This document shows positions 42,261-50,409 of a stretch of 64,000 nt of DNA, in pieces; the first letter of the stretch is position 1; every line of letters begins with the position of its first letter. Source of the stretch: Streptomyces sp. AV19 (GTDB taxonomy: Bacteria; Actinomycetota; Actinomycetes; Streptomycetales; Streptomycetaceae); contig NZ_JAEAMR010000018.1 of NCBI RefSeq assembly GCF_015999245.1, positions 163,543 through 227,542 on the forward strand, read 5' to 3'. Below the pieces are notes generated by a model, which worked only from the letters and a program-made list of their open reading frames with translations, was not told where the DNA came from and ran no database searches. The position numbers and the translations under genes are program-made.

Positions 42261-43451
42261 ATGTCCCGCTCCCACCGGACCGCCCGCATCGCCCCGCTCG
42301 ACGGCCTGCGCGGGCTGGCCGTGCTCGCCGTCCTGCTCTTTCACGCCGGGCACCTCGGCGGAGGTTTCCTGGGCGTCGACCTCTTCTTCGTCCTGTCCGG
42401 CTTCCTGATCACCGGCCTGCTCCTGGGGGAGACGGCGCGCCACGGCCGCATCGCACTGGCCGCGTTCTGGGGCCGGCGCGCCCGCCGTCTGCTGCCCGCG
42501 CTGGGCGTCGTGGGTGTCGCCACCCTGCTGCTCACCTGGGCGTTCGGGTCGCCGTCGGTTCTGCTCTTCGCGCTCGACGACGCGCCGTGGGTCGCGGCCC
42601 AGGCCGTGAACTGGCATTTCGTCGCCGAGCAGATCGGGTACTGGAACGCCTCCGGCACCCGCGTCTTCGCACATCTGTGGAGCATCGCCGTCGAGTGGCA
42701 GTTCTACCTGGTCTGGCCGCCGGCCGTGGCCCTCGTCGGCAGGGGCCGGGGCGGCCACGGGCGCGTGGCCGTGCTCGCCGGTGCGGGGGCGCTCGTCTCG
42801 CTCGCGCTGATGGTCGTCCACGGGGGCGCCGTCGACACGACGCGCGCGTACGAGGGCACCGACACCCGGGCGTTCGCGCTGCTGCTCGGCGCGCTGGTGG
42901 CCACGGTGCCGGTCCGGCGGCTGCTCGCCCGTGTCCCGGGACGGGCGTCGGACGGGCTGTGCGCCGCGCTGGCGCTGGTCATCGGCGCGGCCTGGGTGCT
43001 GACGGACGGCCAGAACGCGCCCGGTCTCTTCCGGGGCGGCCTGTTCGCGCACTCCGCGGCCTGTGCCCTGCTGATCGGGCTGCTCGCCCAGGACCCGGAC
43101 GGACGTGCCGGACGGCTGGCCGGGAGCCCGGTCCCGCGCCGGCTGGGCGAGCTGTCGTACAGCCTGTACCTGTGGCACTGGCCGGTGTACCTGTTGCTGC
43201 CGCAAACGGTGTCCGGCGTCGGCGGGTGGGGCCGTACGGCCGTGGCGATCGGGGTGTCGCTGCTGGCCGCGTGGGCGACGAAGGTGCTGGTGGAGGATCC
43301 GGTCCGGTTCCGGGTGCGCTGGGCGGCCGGGCGTCGGGGCCTGTTGGCGCTCGCCGCCGCCCTCGCCGTCGCGGCGGGCGTGTGGGCGGCCGTGCCGCAG
43401 CCGCACCCGGGTGCGGGAACCGTGGACGTCGGACGGCTGACCGCGCCGTGA
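42261..43451 (+). CDS. Acyltransferase 3 (OafA-like) membrane protein
   Basis: A 396-residue integral membrane acyltransferase with about ten helices. The catalytic-region signature LDGLRGLAVLAVLLFHAG is at residues about 13-30 and is followed by FLGVDLFFVLSGFLITGLLL. HLWSIAVEWQFYLVWP and SYSLYLWHWPVYLLLP are the other family hallmarks. It would move acyl groups across the membrane onto a sugar. The SGNH domain often fused at the C-terminus is missing and is supplied by the upstream lipoprotein. GTG 42249 is an alternative start. Confidence 0.88.
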   Translation: MSRSHRTARIAPLDGLRGLAVLAVLLFHAGHLGGGFLGVDLFFVLSGFLITGLLLGETARHGRIALAAFWGRRARRLLPALGVVGVATLLLTWAFGSPSVLLFALDDAPWVAAQAVNWHFVAEQIGYWNASGTRVFAHLWSIAVEWQFYLVWPPAVALVGRGRGGHGRVAVLAGAGALVSLALMVVHGGAVDTTRAYEGTDTRAFALLLGALVATVPVRRLLARVPGRASDGLCAALALVIGAAWVLTDGQNAPGLFRGGLFAHSAACALLIGLLAQDPDGRAGRLAGSPVPRRLGELSYSLYLWHWPVYLLLPQTVSGVGGWGRTAVAIGVSLLAAWATKVLVEDPVRFRVRWAAGRRGLLALAAALAVAAGVWAAVPQPHPGAGTVDVGRLTAP

Positions 43452-43498
43452 GACGCGGGTGCGAGGGGTCCGGCCGGGTCCGCGGGGAGACTGGGCGC

Positions 43499-44095
43499 AT
43501 GCCGGCGAAGGCCCTTTCCAGACCTCTGCGGCGGACGGTCCGGGCCGCCGGCGCGGCCCTGCTCGCGTCCTGGGCGCTCGCCGCCTGCGGCGTCCCCGAC
43601 AGTGGTCCGACGGCGAACGGCGCCCCGGCCGGCGGGGCGCGCGCGGCCGGATCCGCCCGCCTGATGCGGGTGTACTTCGTCGCCCCGAACGGCAGCTGGC
43701 CCGTCGCCCGCCCCGCGCCCGCCGGCGCCGGACCGCAGCAGGCGCTGGACGGACTGCTGGCCGGCCCGACCCGGGACGAGCGGGCGCGCGGGCTGGTCAC
43801 CGCCCTGCCGGCCGGGACGCACCGGGTGCGGGCGGGGTCGACGGCGCCGGGAACGGTGGAGCTGTACCTGCCGTGGCTGGTGTCGGAACTGGACCGGGCG
43901 GCGGTCAACCAGCTGGTGTGCACGGCCGCCGCGGCGCCGGGGATCCCGGGCGGGAAGCGGCCGGCCGACGTGGTCGTCCGGGTCCACGAGTCGGGGCTGC
44001 CCGGCGGTCCGTGGGCGGTGACGTGCGACGAGACCGGCGCGGCCGCCCCGATGGGGGCACCGGCGCCGGGACCGGCCAACGAATCGCCCGAATAG
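43499..44095 (+). CDS. GerMN-like lipoprotein (first copy)
   Basis: A 198-residue lipoprotein with a signal peptide and the lipobox LAAC (Cys30). The mature domain (residues about 50-165) has the GerMN pattern: a start strand LMRVYFVAPNGSW, then QQALDGLLAGPTRDERARGL, then VELYLPWLVSELDRAAVNQLV. The GerMN domain is known from LpqB and GerM. It lies 76 bp upstream of the two-component system. A second, related lipoprotein follows the histidine kinase, so the signalling pair is bracketed by two probable extracytoplasmic partners. Confidence 0.8.
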   Translation: MPAKALSRPLRRTVRAAGAALLASWALAACGVPDSGPTANGAPAGGARAAGSARLMRVYFVAPNGSWPVARPAPAGAGPQQALDGLLAGPTRDERARGLVTALPAGTHRVRAGSTAPGTVELYLPWLVSELDRAAVNQLVCTAAAAPGIPGGKRPADVVVRVHESGLPGGPWAVTCDETGAAAPMGAPAPGPANESPE

Positions 44096-44170
44096 ATATG
44101 TTCCACCCGTATCCACCCTTTCGTTCCGCGCGGGTGGTCACGCCGACGAGCGAGAGGAGAGGGCCGGTCC

Positions 44171-44863
44171 ATGACACGCGTCCTGCTGATCGAGGACGAT
44201 CCCGCCGTGCGCCGGGGCGTCACCCTGGGGCTGCGCCGCAACGGCCACGAGACGGAGGCGGTCGGCACCGGCGAGGACGGCCTGGAGTCGCTCGGCCCGT
44301 TCGCGCCGGACATCGTCCTCCTCGATCTGATGCTGCCCGGCATGAGCGGCCTGGAGGTGTGCCGGCGCATCCGCGAGGCCGGCCAGGTGCCCATCGTGAT
44401 CCTCTCCGCCCGCGGCGACGACATCGACGTCGTGGTGGGCCTGGAGGCGGGCGCCGACGACTACATCGTCAAGCCCGCCAACACCGAGGTCATCGAGGCC
44501 CGCATGCGCGCGGTGCTGCGCCGCGTCGCCCCCACGCAGCCCGCCGCCGGCCACCACGACGGCCCGCTGGTCCACGGCGATCTGGAGATCGACGCCTCGG
44601 CGGTGCGCGTGCGCAAGCACGGCCGTGAACTCACCCTCGCCCCCTCGGAGTTGAAGCTCCTGCTGTTCCTGTCGGCCTCCCCGGGACGGACGTTCAGCCG
44701 CCGGCAGCTCCTGGAGGAGGTCTGGGAGCACAGCTACTACGGCGACGCGCGCCTCGTCGACGCGTGCGTGAAACGGCTGCGCGCCAAGATCGAGGACGAC
44801 CAGCGCAACCCGCGCTACGTCCGGACCGTGCGCGGCTTCGGCTACCGCTTCGGGCCGCTGTGA
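44171..44863 (+). CDS. OmpR/PhoB-type response regulator
   Basis: A 230-residue response regulator. In the receiver domain Asp52 (LLDLMLPG) is the phosphorylation site, with the acidic pocket EDD near residue 8 and Lys101 (DDYIVKPA). The C-terminal winged helix (residues about 135-228) includes LAPSELKLLLFLSASPGRTF and VDACVKRLRAKIED. Its closest character is to the CseB/MtrA type. Its stop is overlapped by the GTG of the kinase, so the two are coupled. Confidence 0.92.
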   Translation: MTRVLLIEDDPAVRRGVTLGLRRNGHETEAVGTGEDGLESLGPFAPDIVLLDLMLPGMSGLEVCRRIREAGQVPIVILSARGDDIDVVVGLEAGADDYIVKPANTEVIEARMRAVLRRVAPTQPAAGHHDGPLVHGDLEIDASAVRVRKHGRELTLAPSELKLLLFLSASPGRTFSRRQLLEEVWEHSYYGDARLVDACVKRLRAKIEDDQRNPRYVRTVRGFGYRFGPL

Positions 44864-46311
44864 GAGCCCCCCGTTTCCCGCGCCGCCTCGTCCCGAGGGG
44901 CCTGCGCGCCCGCCTCGTCGTCGCGTTCGTCCTGGTCGCTGCGGTCAGCGCGCTCGCCGCCGCCGCTCTGACGTTCCGTCAGGCCCGGGCCGCGATCCTG
45001 GACCGCGCCCGGGACGACGCCGTGCACGACCTGCGCGCCCAGGTCGGCTCCCTGGCCCCCGACCTGCCGGCCGAGCCCGCCCGGGCGGATCTGCGCGCCC
45101 TGGCCCTCCAGCTCGACCGGGCCGGCGGCTCCCGGGACTGGCGCACCGCGGCCGCCTACCGCGACGGCTCCCCCGTCTCCGCCGCGGGCCCCGCGCCCGC
45201 CCTGCCCGAGGGGCTGCGCGGCGCGGCGGCCTCGGCCCGGACCGCCGTCGTGCAGCGCTTCCACCACGCCGACGAGCCCCGGCTCGCCGTCGCCCTGCCG
45301 GTCACCCGCGCCGGCCGGCCGGACGAGCCCTCGGGCCTGGTCGTCTACGCCTCCTTCTCCCTCGCCGGCCAGGAGCGCGACGTCGCCGCCCTCGTGGCGG
45401 CCGCGCGGGCCGGCGTCCTGCCCGTCGTACTGCTGGCCGTCGTCCCGGCGCTGCTGGCGGCCCGCCGCGTCCTGCGGCCCGTACGGCAACTGCGCTCCGC
45501 CGCCGAGGACATGGCCGCGGGTGCCCTCGACACCCGGATCGCCGTCACCGGCGGCGACGAACTGGCCGACCTCGGGCGGACGTTCAACTCCATGGCCACC
45601 GCCCTCCAGAGCGACGCGGCCGCGCTGCGCGCCATGGAGGCCCGGGCACGCCGCTTCGCCGCGGACGTCTCCCACGAACTGCGCACACCGCTCGCCGCGA
45701 TGACGGCCGTCACCGGTGTCCTCGACCAGGACGCCGCCTCGGGGCGCCTGGACCCCGAGACCTCCGAGGCGCTGGAGCTGGTCGCCGACGAGACGGACAA
45801 GCTCGTCCGCATGGTCGAGGACCTGATGGAGATCTCGCGGTTCGACGCCGGCGCCGCCGTGCTGGAGCTCGACGAGATCGATGTCGCCGAACTCGTGGGC
45901 AAGACGCTCGCGTTGCGGCACTGGCGGGAGCGGGTCGGCGCCGACGTGCCGCCGGGGCTGCGCGTCCGTCTCGACCCGCGGCGCGTCGACGTCGTCCTGG
46001 CCAACCTCATCGGCAACGCGCTGCGCCACGGCGGTCCGTCCGTACCGGTGGACGTCCGGGCGCGCGCCGAGGGCGACCGGCTCGTCGTCACCGTCACCGA
46101 CGGCGGCCCCGGCATCCCGGAGGACGTCCTGCCGCACGTCTTCGACCGTTTCACCAAGGGCGACGCGGCGCGGACCCGCAGCGAGGGCAGCGGCCTGGGC
46201 CTCGCCATCGCCGCGGAGAACGCCCGCCTCCACGGCGGCGCCCTCACAGCCGCCAACTCCCCCGAGGGAGGCGCCGTGTTCACGCTCTCGCTCCCCAGGG
46301 ACCCGGCGTGA
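44860..46311 (+). CDS. Sensor histidine kinase
   Basis: A 483-residue membrane kinase. The first membrane helix is at residues about 20-45 (LVVAFVLVAAVSALAAAALT), then an extracytoplasmic domain of about 140 residues, a second helix near 185-205 and a HAMP linker. The phospho-accepting His lies in FAADVSHELRTPLAAM near residue 271. N, G1 and G2 boxes follow: NLIGNALRHG, DGGPGIPEDV and GSGLGLAIA. The GTG start overlaps the regulator stop. The domain order matches CseC and MtrB. Confidence 0.9.
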   Translation: MRAPRFPRRLVPRGLRARLVVAFVLVAAVSALAAAALTFRQARAAILDRARDDAVHDLRAQVGSLAPDLPAEPARADLRALALQLDRAGGSRDWRTAAAYRDGSPVSAAGPAPALPEGLRGAAASARTAVVQRFHHADEPRLAVALPVTRAGRPDEPSGLVVYASFSLAGQERDVAALVAAARAGVLPVVLLAVVPALLAARRVLRPVRQLRSAAEDMAAGALDTRIAVTGGDELADLGRTFNSMATALQSDAAALRAMEARARRFAADVSHELRTPLAAMTAVTGVLDQDAASGRLDPETSEALELVADETDKLVRMVEDLMEISRFDAGAAVLELDEIDVAELVGKTLALRHWRERVGADVPPGLRVRLDPRRVDVVLANLIGNALRHGGPSVPVDVRARAEGDRLVVTVTDGGPGIPEDVLPHVFDRFTKGDAARTRSEGSGLGLAIAAENARLHGGALTAANSPEGGAVFTLSLPRDPA

Positions 46312-46799
46312 GACGGCACTTGCCCGCCCTCGTCCTGGTTCTGTCGCCGCTGGCGGGCTGTGGGGTGGACGACACGGGTCCCGGCCGGGCCGGCGCCCCC
46401 GCCTCCGGTCTGCCGCTGCCGGGAGGGCACCCGGCCGCCGCCCTCCACCTCTACTTCTCCTCCCCCGTCGGCCTCGAACGCGTCTCGCGCCTCTACGGCG
46501 GCCCCGACGCGCCCCAGGCCGCCATGGACCGGCTCGTCCAGGGCCCCGACCCGGCCGAACGCACCCGCGGCCTGGTCACGTTCGTCCCGCCCGGGGCTCC
46601 CGCGCCGACCGCCGTCACGCGGGAGCGGGACACCGTGGACGTGTACCTTCCGCCCGCCTGGACGGACAACCGCACCGCGCTGCGTCAGGTGGTGTGCACG
46701 GCGGCCGACGCGGTGGGGACCGGCGCCGGGCCGGAGGGCGTCCGGGTGCGACTGCACCGCGCGGAGGGCGGACCTGTCACGGAGACGTGCGCGCGATAG
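46308..46799 (+). CDS. GerMN-like lipoprotein (second copy)
   Basis: A 163-residue lipoprotein with lipobox PLAGC (Cys18) and a compact GerMN-like domain: ALHLYFSSPVGLERVSRLYG, QAAMDRLVQGPDPAERTRGL and VDVYLPPAWTDNRTALRQVV. The GTG overlaps the kinase stop (GTGA), so the two are coupled. The regulator-kinase-lipoprotein order recalls mtrA-mtrB-lpqB, but the long propeller part of LpqB is absent. It may modulate the kinase from outside the membrane. Confidence 0.8.
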   Translation: MRRHLPALVLVLSPLAGCGVDDTGPGRAGAPASGLPLPGGHPAAALHLYFSSPVGLERVSRLYGGPDAPQAAMDRLVQGPDPAERTRGLVTFVPPGAPAPTAVTRERDTVDVYLPPAWTDNRTALRQVVCTAADAVGTGAGPEGVRVRLHRAEGGPVTETCAR

Positions 46800-47031
46800 G
46801 GAGGCTACGGATCCACCTTCGTGTTCGTGCCACATACAACTGCTCGCTGATATTTCACCATTTATCCCTCCATCAGGTGGACGACCTCACTTCCCCCACG
46901 CAGGCGAGTAACTGCGCCATACAGTCTTCCTGGGCGTCGAGGGCTGCCGAGGGCCGCAGGCAGCGCCCGGCGTGCGCGACCGGCCCGGACGGGTACGACC
47001 CGCGATTCCCTCTCCCAGGAAGGCACGAGCC

Positions 47032-48327
47032 GTGAAAGGTTCCTCGCCGGAAGCGGCCGTGCTGGCCGACATCGCCCTCGTCCTGCTCCTCGGCGTCGCC
47101 CTGACGCCCCTTCGGCACCGGCTGCGGCAGCCGGCCGTGGTCGCCGAGATCGCGGCCGGGCTGCTGCTGGGCCCGAGCGTGCTCGGCCTGCTGCCCGGCC
47201 ACCTGCCCGACGTGCTCTTCCCGGACGAGGTCCGGGCCCATCTGTCGGCGATCGCCCAGGTCGGCATCGCGCTGTTCCTGTTCGCCGCCGGCTGGGAACT
47301 CGACTTCCGCTCCCTGCCCGGGAGGGGACGCTCCGTGCTCGGCGTCGCCGCCGCCTCACTGATGCTGCCCTTCGCGCTGGCCATGGTCCTGGCGGGCATC
47401 CTCCTCGCGGTCCGCCCCGACCTGACCGGCTCGCCGCTCCTCTTCGCGCCGTTCCTGGGCATCGTCCTGTCGGTCGGCGCCCTGTCCGTCCTCATCCGCA
47501 TCGTGGACGAGAACCGGCTCCAGGCGGCCCCGGCCGGGGCGACGGCCACCGCGTGCGGGGCGGTCAGCGAGGTCGTCGCCTGGTGCGCCATGGCCGCCCT
47601 GCTCACCGCCGCGCAGGGGCCGAGCTCCGGCAGCCTGCTCGTCACCCTGGCCGGGGTCGCCGCCTACGCGCTCGTCATGCTGCTCGCCGTACGCCCCGCC
47701 CTGCGCGCCCTGTTCGGCCGCCCCGGGGCCCGCCCCATGCTGCTCGTCCTCGTGGTGAGCAGCGGCGTCTTCCTCTCCGCCTGGTGCACCACCTGGCTGG
47801 GCGTCCACGCCGTCATCGGCGCGTTCGCGTTCGGCCTGGTCATGCCCCGCGACCTCGCGCCCGAACTGCGCGGCGCCGTCGAGGAGCCGGTGCGCCACAC
47901 CGGCGCCCTGCTCATCCCCGTCTTCTTCGCGCTCGCGGGGCTGACCGTGGACGTGACCCGGCTGGGGCCGCGCGGGCTCCTCGCGCTCGCCGGGTTCCTC
48001 GCGGTGGCCTGGGGCGGCCGGTTCGCGGGCGCCGCGCTCTCCGCCCGCCTCCTGCTCCGGATGCCCCGGCGGGAGGCGGCGGTCCTGGGCGTCCTGGTCA
48101 ACACCAAGGGGCTGAGCGAGGTCATCATGCTGAGCCTGGGCCGCGAGGCCGGCCTCATCGACGACCGCCTGTTCACCGTGCTCCTGCTCACGGCGCTGTC
48201 GGCGACGGTTCTCGTCAACCCGCTGGTGCGGCTGCTGACGGAGCGGGGCTCCAGTGAGGCCCCGACCGTGACCGTCCCGGCCCAGCAGCCCGCGCTCCGC
48301 GAACCGAGCCACGAGCAACAGGCCTGA
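47032..48327 (+). CDS. CPA2-family cation:proton antiporter
   Basis: A 431-residue membrane protein with about twelve helices. PAVVAEIAAGLLLGPSVLGL is the conserved first repeat. GIALFLFAAGWELDF, VIGAFAFGLVMPRDL and NTKGLSEVIMLSLGREAGLI are typical of NapA/KefC-type exchangers, in which acidic residues in the core bind the cation. It lacks the TrkA-N domain of KefC. I chose GTG 47032 because AGGAAGG lies eight bases upstream. Actinobacterial natural-product clusters often carry such antiporters, but here it stands alone. Confidence 0.88.
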   Translation: MKGSSPEAAVLADIALVLLLGVALTPLRHRLRQPAVVAEIAAGLLLGPSVLGLLPGHLPDVLFPDEVRAHLSAIAQVGIALFLFAAGWELDFRSLPGRGRSVLGVAAASLMLPFALAMVLAGILLAVRPDLTGSPLLFAPFLGIVLSVGALSVLIRIVDENRLQAAPAGATATACGAVSEVVAWCAMAALLTAAQGPSSGSLLVTLAGVAAYALVMLLAVRPALRALFGRPGARPMLLVLVVSSGVFLSAWCTTWLGVHAVIGAFAFGLVMPRDLAPELRGAVEEPVRHTGALLIPVFFALAGLTVDVTRLGPRGLLALAGFLAVAWGGRFAGAALSARLLLRMPRREAAVLGVLVNTKGLSEVIMLSLGREAGLIDDRLFTVLLLTALSATVLVNPLVRLLTERGSSEAPTVTVPAQQPALREPSHEQQA

Positions 48328-48345
48328 CCGCCCCGAGGGCCCGCC

Positions 48346-48723
48346 TCACCGGCGGACGAGACAGAACGGATGCCCCGCCGGATCGGCGTAGACCCGCCAG
48401 GTCTGCCCGTCCGAGCCGCCGTCCAGCACGGTCGCTCCCAGGGCCAGCACCTGCTCCTGCGCCCGGTCCAGGTCGGGGACGCCGAAGTCCAGGTGGAACT
48501 GCTGGGGCCGCTCCGGGTCGGGCCACGTCGGCGGCCGGTGGCCGGCGGCGCGCTGGAAGGCGAGGACGAGGCCGGACGGCGTGTGCAGGGTCGCCCAGTC
48601 GTCGTCGAGCGTCCACCGCCCGTCCGGCCGGTCGATGTCCCCGCCGAGCAACGAGCCGTAGAAGGCGGCGAGTTTGCCAGGGTCCGGGCAGTCCAGCACC
48701 ACGCATTGCAGGTCGGCGATCAT
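48346..48723 (-). CDS. VOC (glyoxalase/bleomycin-resistance fold) protein
   Basis: A 125-residue single-unit VOC protein: VVLDCPDPGKLAAFYGSLLG, then WATLHTPSGLVLAFQRAAGH, QQFHLDFGVPDLDRAQEQVL and YADPAGHPFCLV. Candidate metal ligands, including His and a late Glu/Cys position, are only partly kept, so it may bind a ligand rather than catalyse. It is convergent with the antiporter gene and 28 bp downstream of the P450 gene on the same strand. Confidence 0.82.
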   Translation of the reverse strand: MIADLQCVVLDCPDPGKLAAFYGSLLGGDIDRPDGRWTLDDDWATLHTPSGLVLAFQRAAGHRPPTWPDPERPQQFHLDFGVPDLDRAQEQVLALGATVLDGGSDGQTWRVYADPAGHPFCLVRR

Positions 48724-48751
48724 GGCCGGGATCCTAGACCGCCCCGGCCGC

Positions 48752-50011
48752 CTACCAGGTGACCGGGACCCCCTTCGGCCCTTCGTCGAGCAGCCGGACC
48801 GACCAGCCGACCTCCTCGGCCGGTACGGCGAGCCGCATGCCGGGGAAGGCGTCCGCGAGCGCGGCGAAGGCCTCCTGGAGCTCCACCCGGGCCAGCGCCG
48901 CGCCGAGGCAGAAGTGGATGCCGTGGCCGAAGGCGAGGTGCGGGTTCGGGGCGCGGCCGATGTCGAACGCGAGGGGATCGGCGAACTGTCCGGGGTCACG
49001 GTTCGCGGCCTCCAGGGGGATCAGCACCGTCTCCCCCGCCTTGACCGCCACCCCGCCCACCTCGACGTCCTCCCTGGCGACGCGGCGCATCTCGCCGCCG
49101 CCGGCCTGCTGGCGCAGCACCTCCTCGACGGCGGGGGCGACGCGCGACGGGTCGGCGCGCAGCGCGCCCAACTGGCCGTTGTGCAGGAGGTGGAGGGCGC
49201 CGATGCCGATCGCGTTGGCGGTGGTGGCGTAGCCGCCGACGAGCAGGCTGATGGCCATCATGAAGAGCTCGGACTCGCTGAGCCGGTCCTCCTGTTCGTC
49301 GCGGACCGCGATCAGCGCGTGGAGGAGGTCGTCGCCGGTGCCCGAGCGTTTGTCGGCGATGAGCCGCACGACGTACGCGTTGAGGTCCGACCACGCCTGG
49401 GCGGCCGCGGCCAGGGTCTCGTCGCTGACCGCGAGGAACGTGTCCGACCAGGCGCGGAATTGCTTCCGGTCCTCCTGGGGAATGCCGAGGAGTTCGCTTA
49501 TCACGGTGATCGGCAGGGGATAGCCGAACCAGGCCGCGAGATCGAGCGGCCGGGGCGCGTCCCGCATGGCGCGCGCCAGCGAGTCGGCGATTTCGCGGAC
49601 CCGGGGGCGCATCTCCTCGGCGCGCCGGGCGGTGAAGGCGCTGGAGACCAGCCGGCGCAGCCGGGTGTGCCCGGGCGGGTCCTGGAACAGCGAATCGCCG
49701 GTACGGGCCTCGCCGACCCAGCCCATCGCGCCGCCGTGGAGATGCGGTCCGAAACGCTGGTCGGAGAGGACGGAGCGGATGTCCTCGTAACGCGTGGCGA
49801 GCCATGAGGTGTCGCCGAGCCGTGTGGTCACGCGTGTCATCGGCGTGTGCGCGCGCAGCCGCTCGAACTCCCCGGGCGGACGCAGCGGATTGGGCCGCCG
49901 GAAGGGGAACGCGGGCTGATCCGGATGGTTCGCCACAGTAATTCCCCGTTCCCCGTTGCGGATCACGACCGGACTCTCGTGAGGATAGGACGCGGGCAAC
50001 GGGTAATTCAA
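48752..50011 (-). CDS. Cytochrome P450 (bacterial class I, CYP107-like)
   Basis: A 419-residue soluble P450. The haem ligand lies in FGHGIHFCLGAALARVEL (Cys near residue 358), the ExxR motif in EEVLRQQ near 300, and the I-helix oxygen-activation segment as LLVGGYATTANAIG near 255-265, where the usual acidic residue before Thr is Ala. It would need ferredoxin and reductase from elsewhere. It is divergent from the terpenoid gene set and probably belongs to it as a tailoring oxidase, although a separate role is possible. Confidence 0.87.
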   Translation of the reverse strand: MNYPLPASYPHESPVVIRNGERGITVANHPDQPAFPFRRPNPLRPPGEFERLRAHTPMTRVTTRLGDTSWLATRYEDIRSVLSDQRFGPHLHGGAMGWVGEARTGDSLFQDPPGHTRLRRLVSSAFTARRAEEMRPRVREIADSLARAMRDAPRPLDLAAWFGYPLPITVISELLGIPQEDRKQFRAWSDTFLAVSDETLAAAAQAWSDLNAYVVRLIADKRSGTGDDLLHALIAVRDEQEDRLSESELFMMAISLLVGGYATTANAIGIGALHLLHNGQLGALRADPSRVAPAVEEVLRQQAGGGEMRRVAREDVEVGGVAVKAGETVLIPLEAANRDPGQFADPLAFDIGRAPNPHLAFGHGIHFCLGAALARVELQEAFAALADAFPGMRLAVPAEEVGWSVRLLDEGPKGVPVTW

Positions 50012-50409
50012 CGGATCGGTACGGACGCGGTGGCCCGTTATCCGGAATCCCGCATTTCCCCGCTGGTCGGCAGCGTGTCAGGCCGCTGAACCGTCCACCG
50101 TCCGCCGCCGGGAATCATCCGCCCCACGAGTCATCCGGCGTCCCATCGGCCACGGACGCGTTGATCGGGAACGCGAACGACCGGACCGGTGATCGGAATT
50201 CCCTGCACGGGAGCACCGACAGCACCAGAAATCATCACAGTTGACAGCCGTCCATCCGGTGTTCCCGCGCATCAGGCCGAAATGCAGGCGCACTGCCTTG
50301 ACGGCCGGGAAGGCCGGACCTAGGCTTCCGAAAATCAGCCCCGGCGCCGCGATGCGAGGGCGAAAAAATCCGGCCGGGGCGTCCGGGGCGTATTACACGG
50401 GGGTGTTGG
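50012..50409. other. Divergent control region between the two P450 genes
   Basis: About 400 bp without a gene and with lower GC than its flanks. The plus-strand promoter at 50298-50326 is the only clear signal. A promoter for the minus-strand P450 must also lie here, but I cannot pick it. Confidence 0.5.
50298..50326 (+). promoter_or_regulatory. Vegetative-type promoter TTGACG-17-TAGGCT
   Basis: TTGACG at 50298-50303 and TAGGCT at 50321-50326 are separated by exactly 17 bases, a close match to the main sigma factor consensus in Streptomyces. Transcription would start near 50333, leaving about 77 bases of leader before the P450 ATG, and could drive the whole cluster. Confidence 0.65.
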
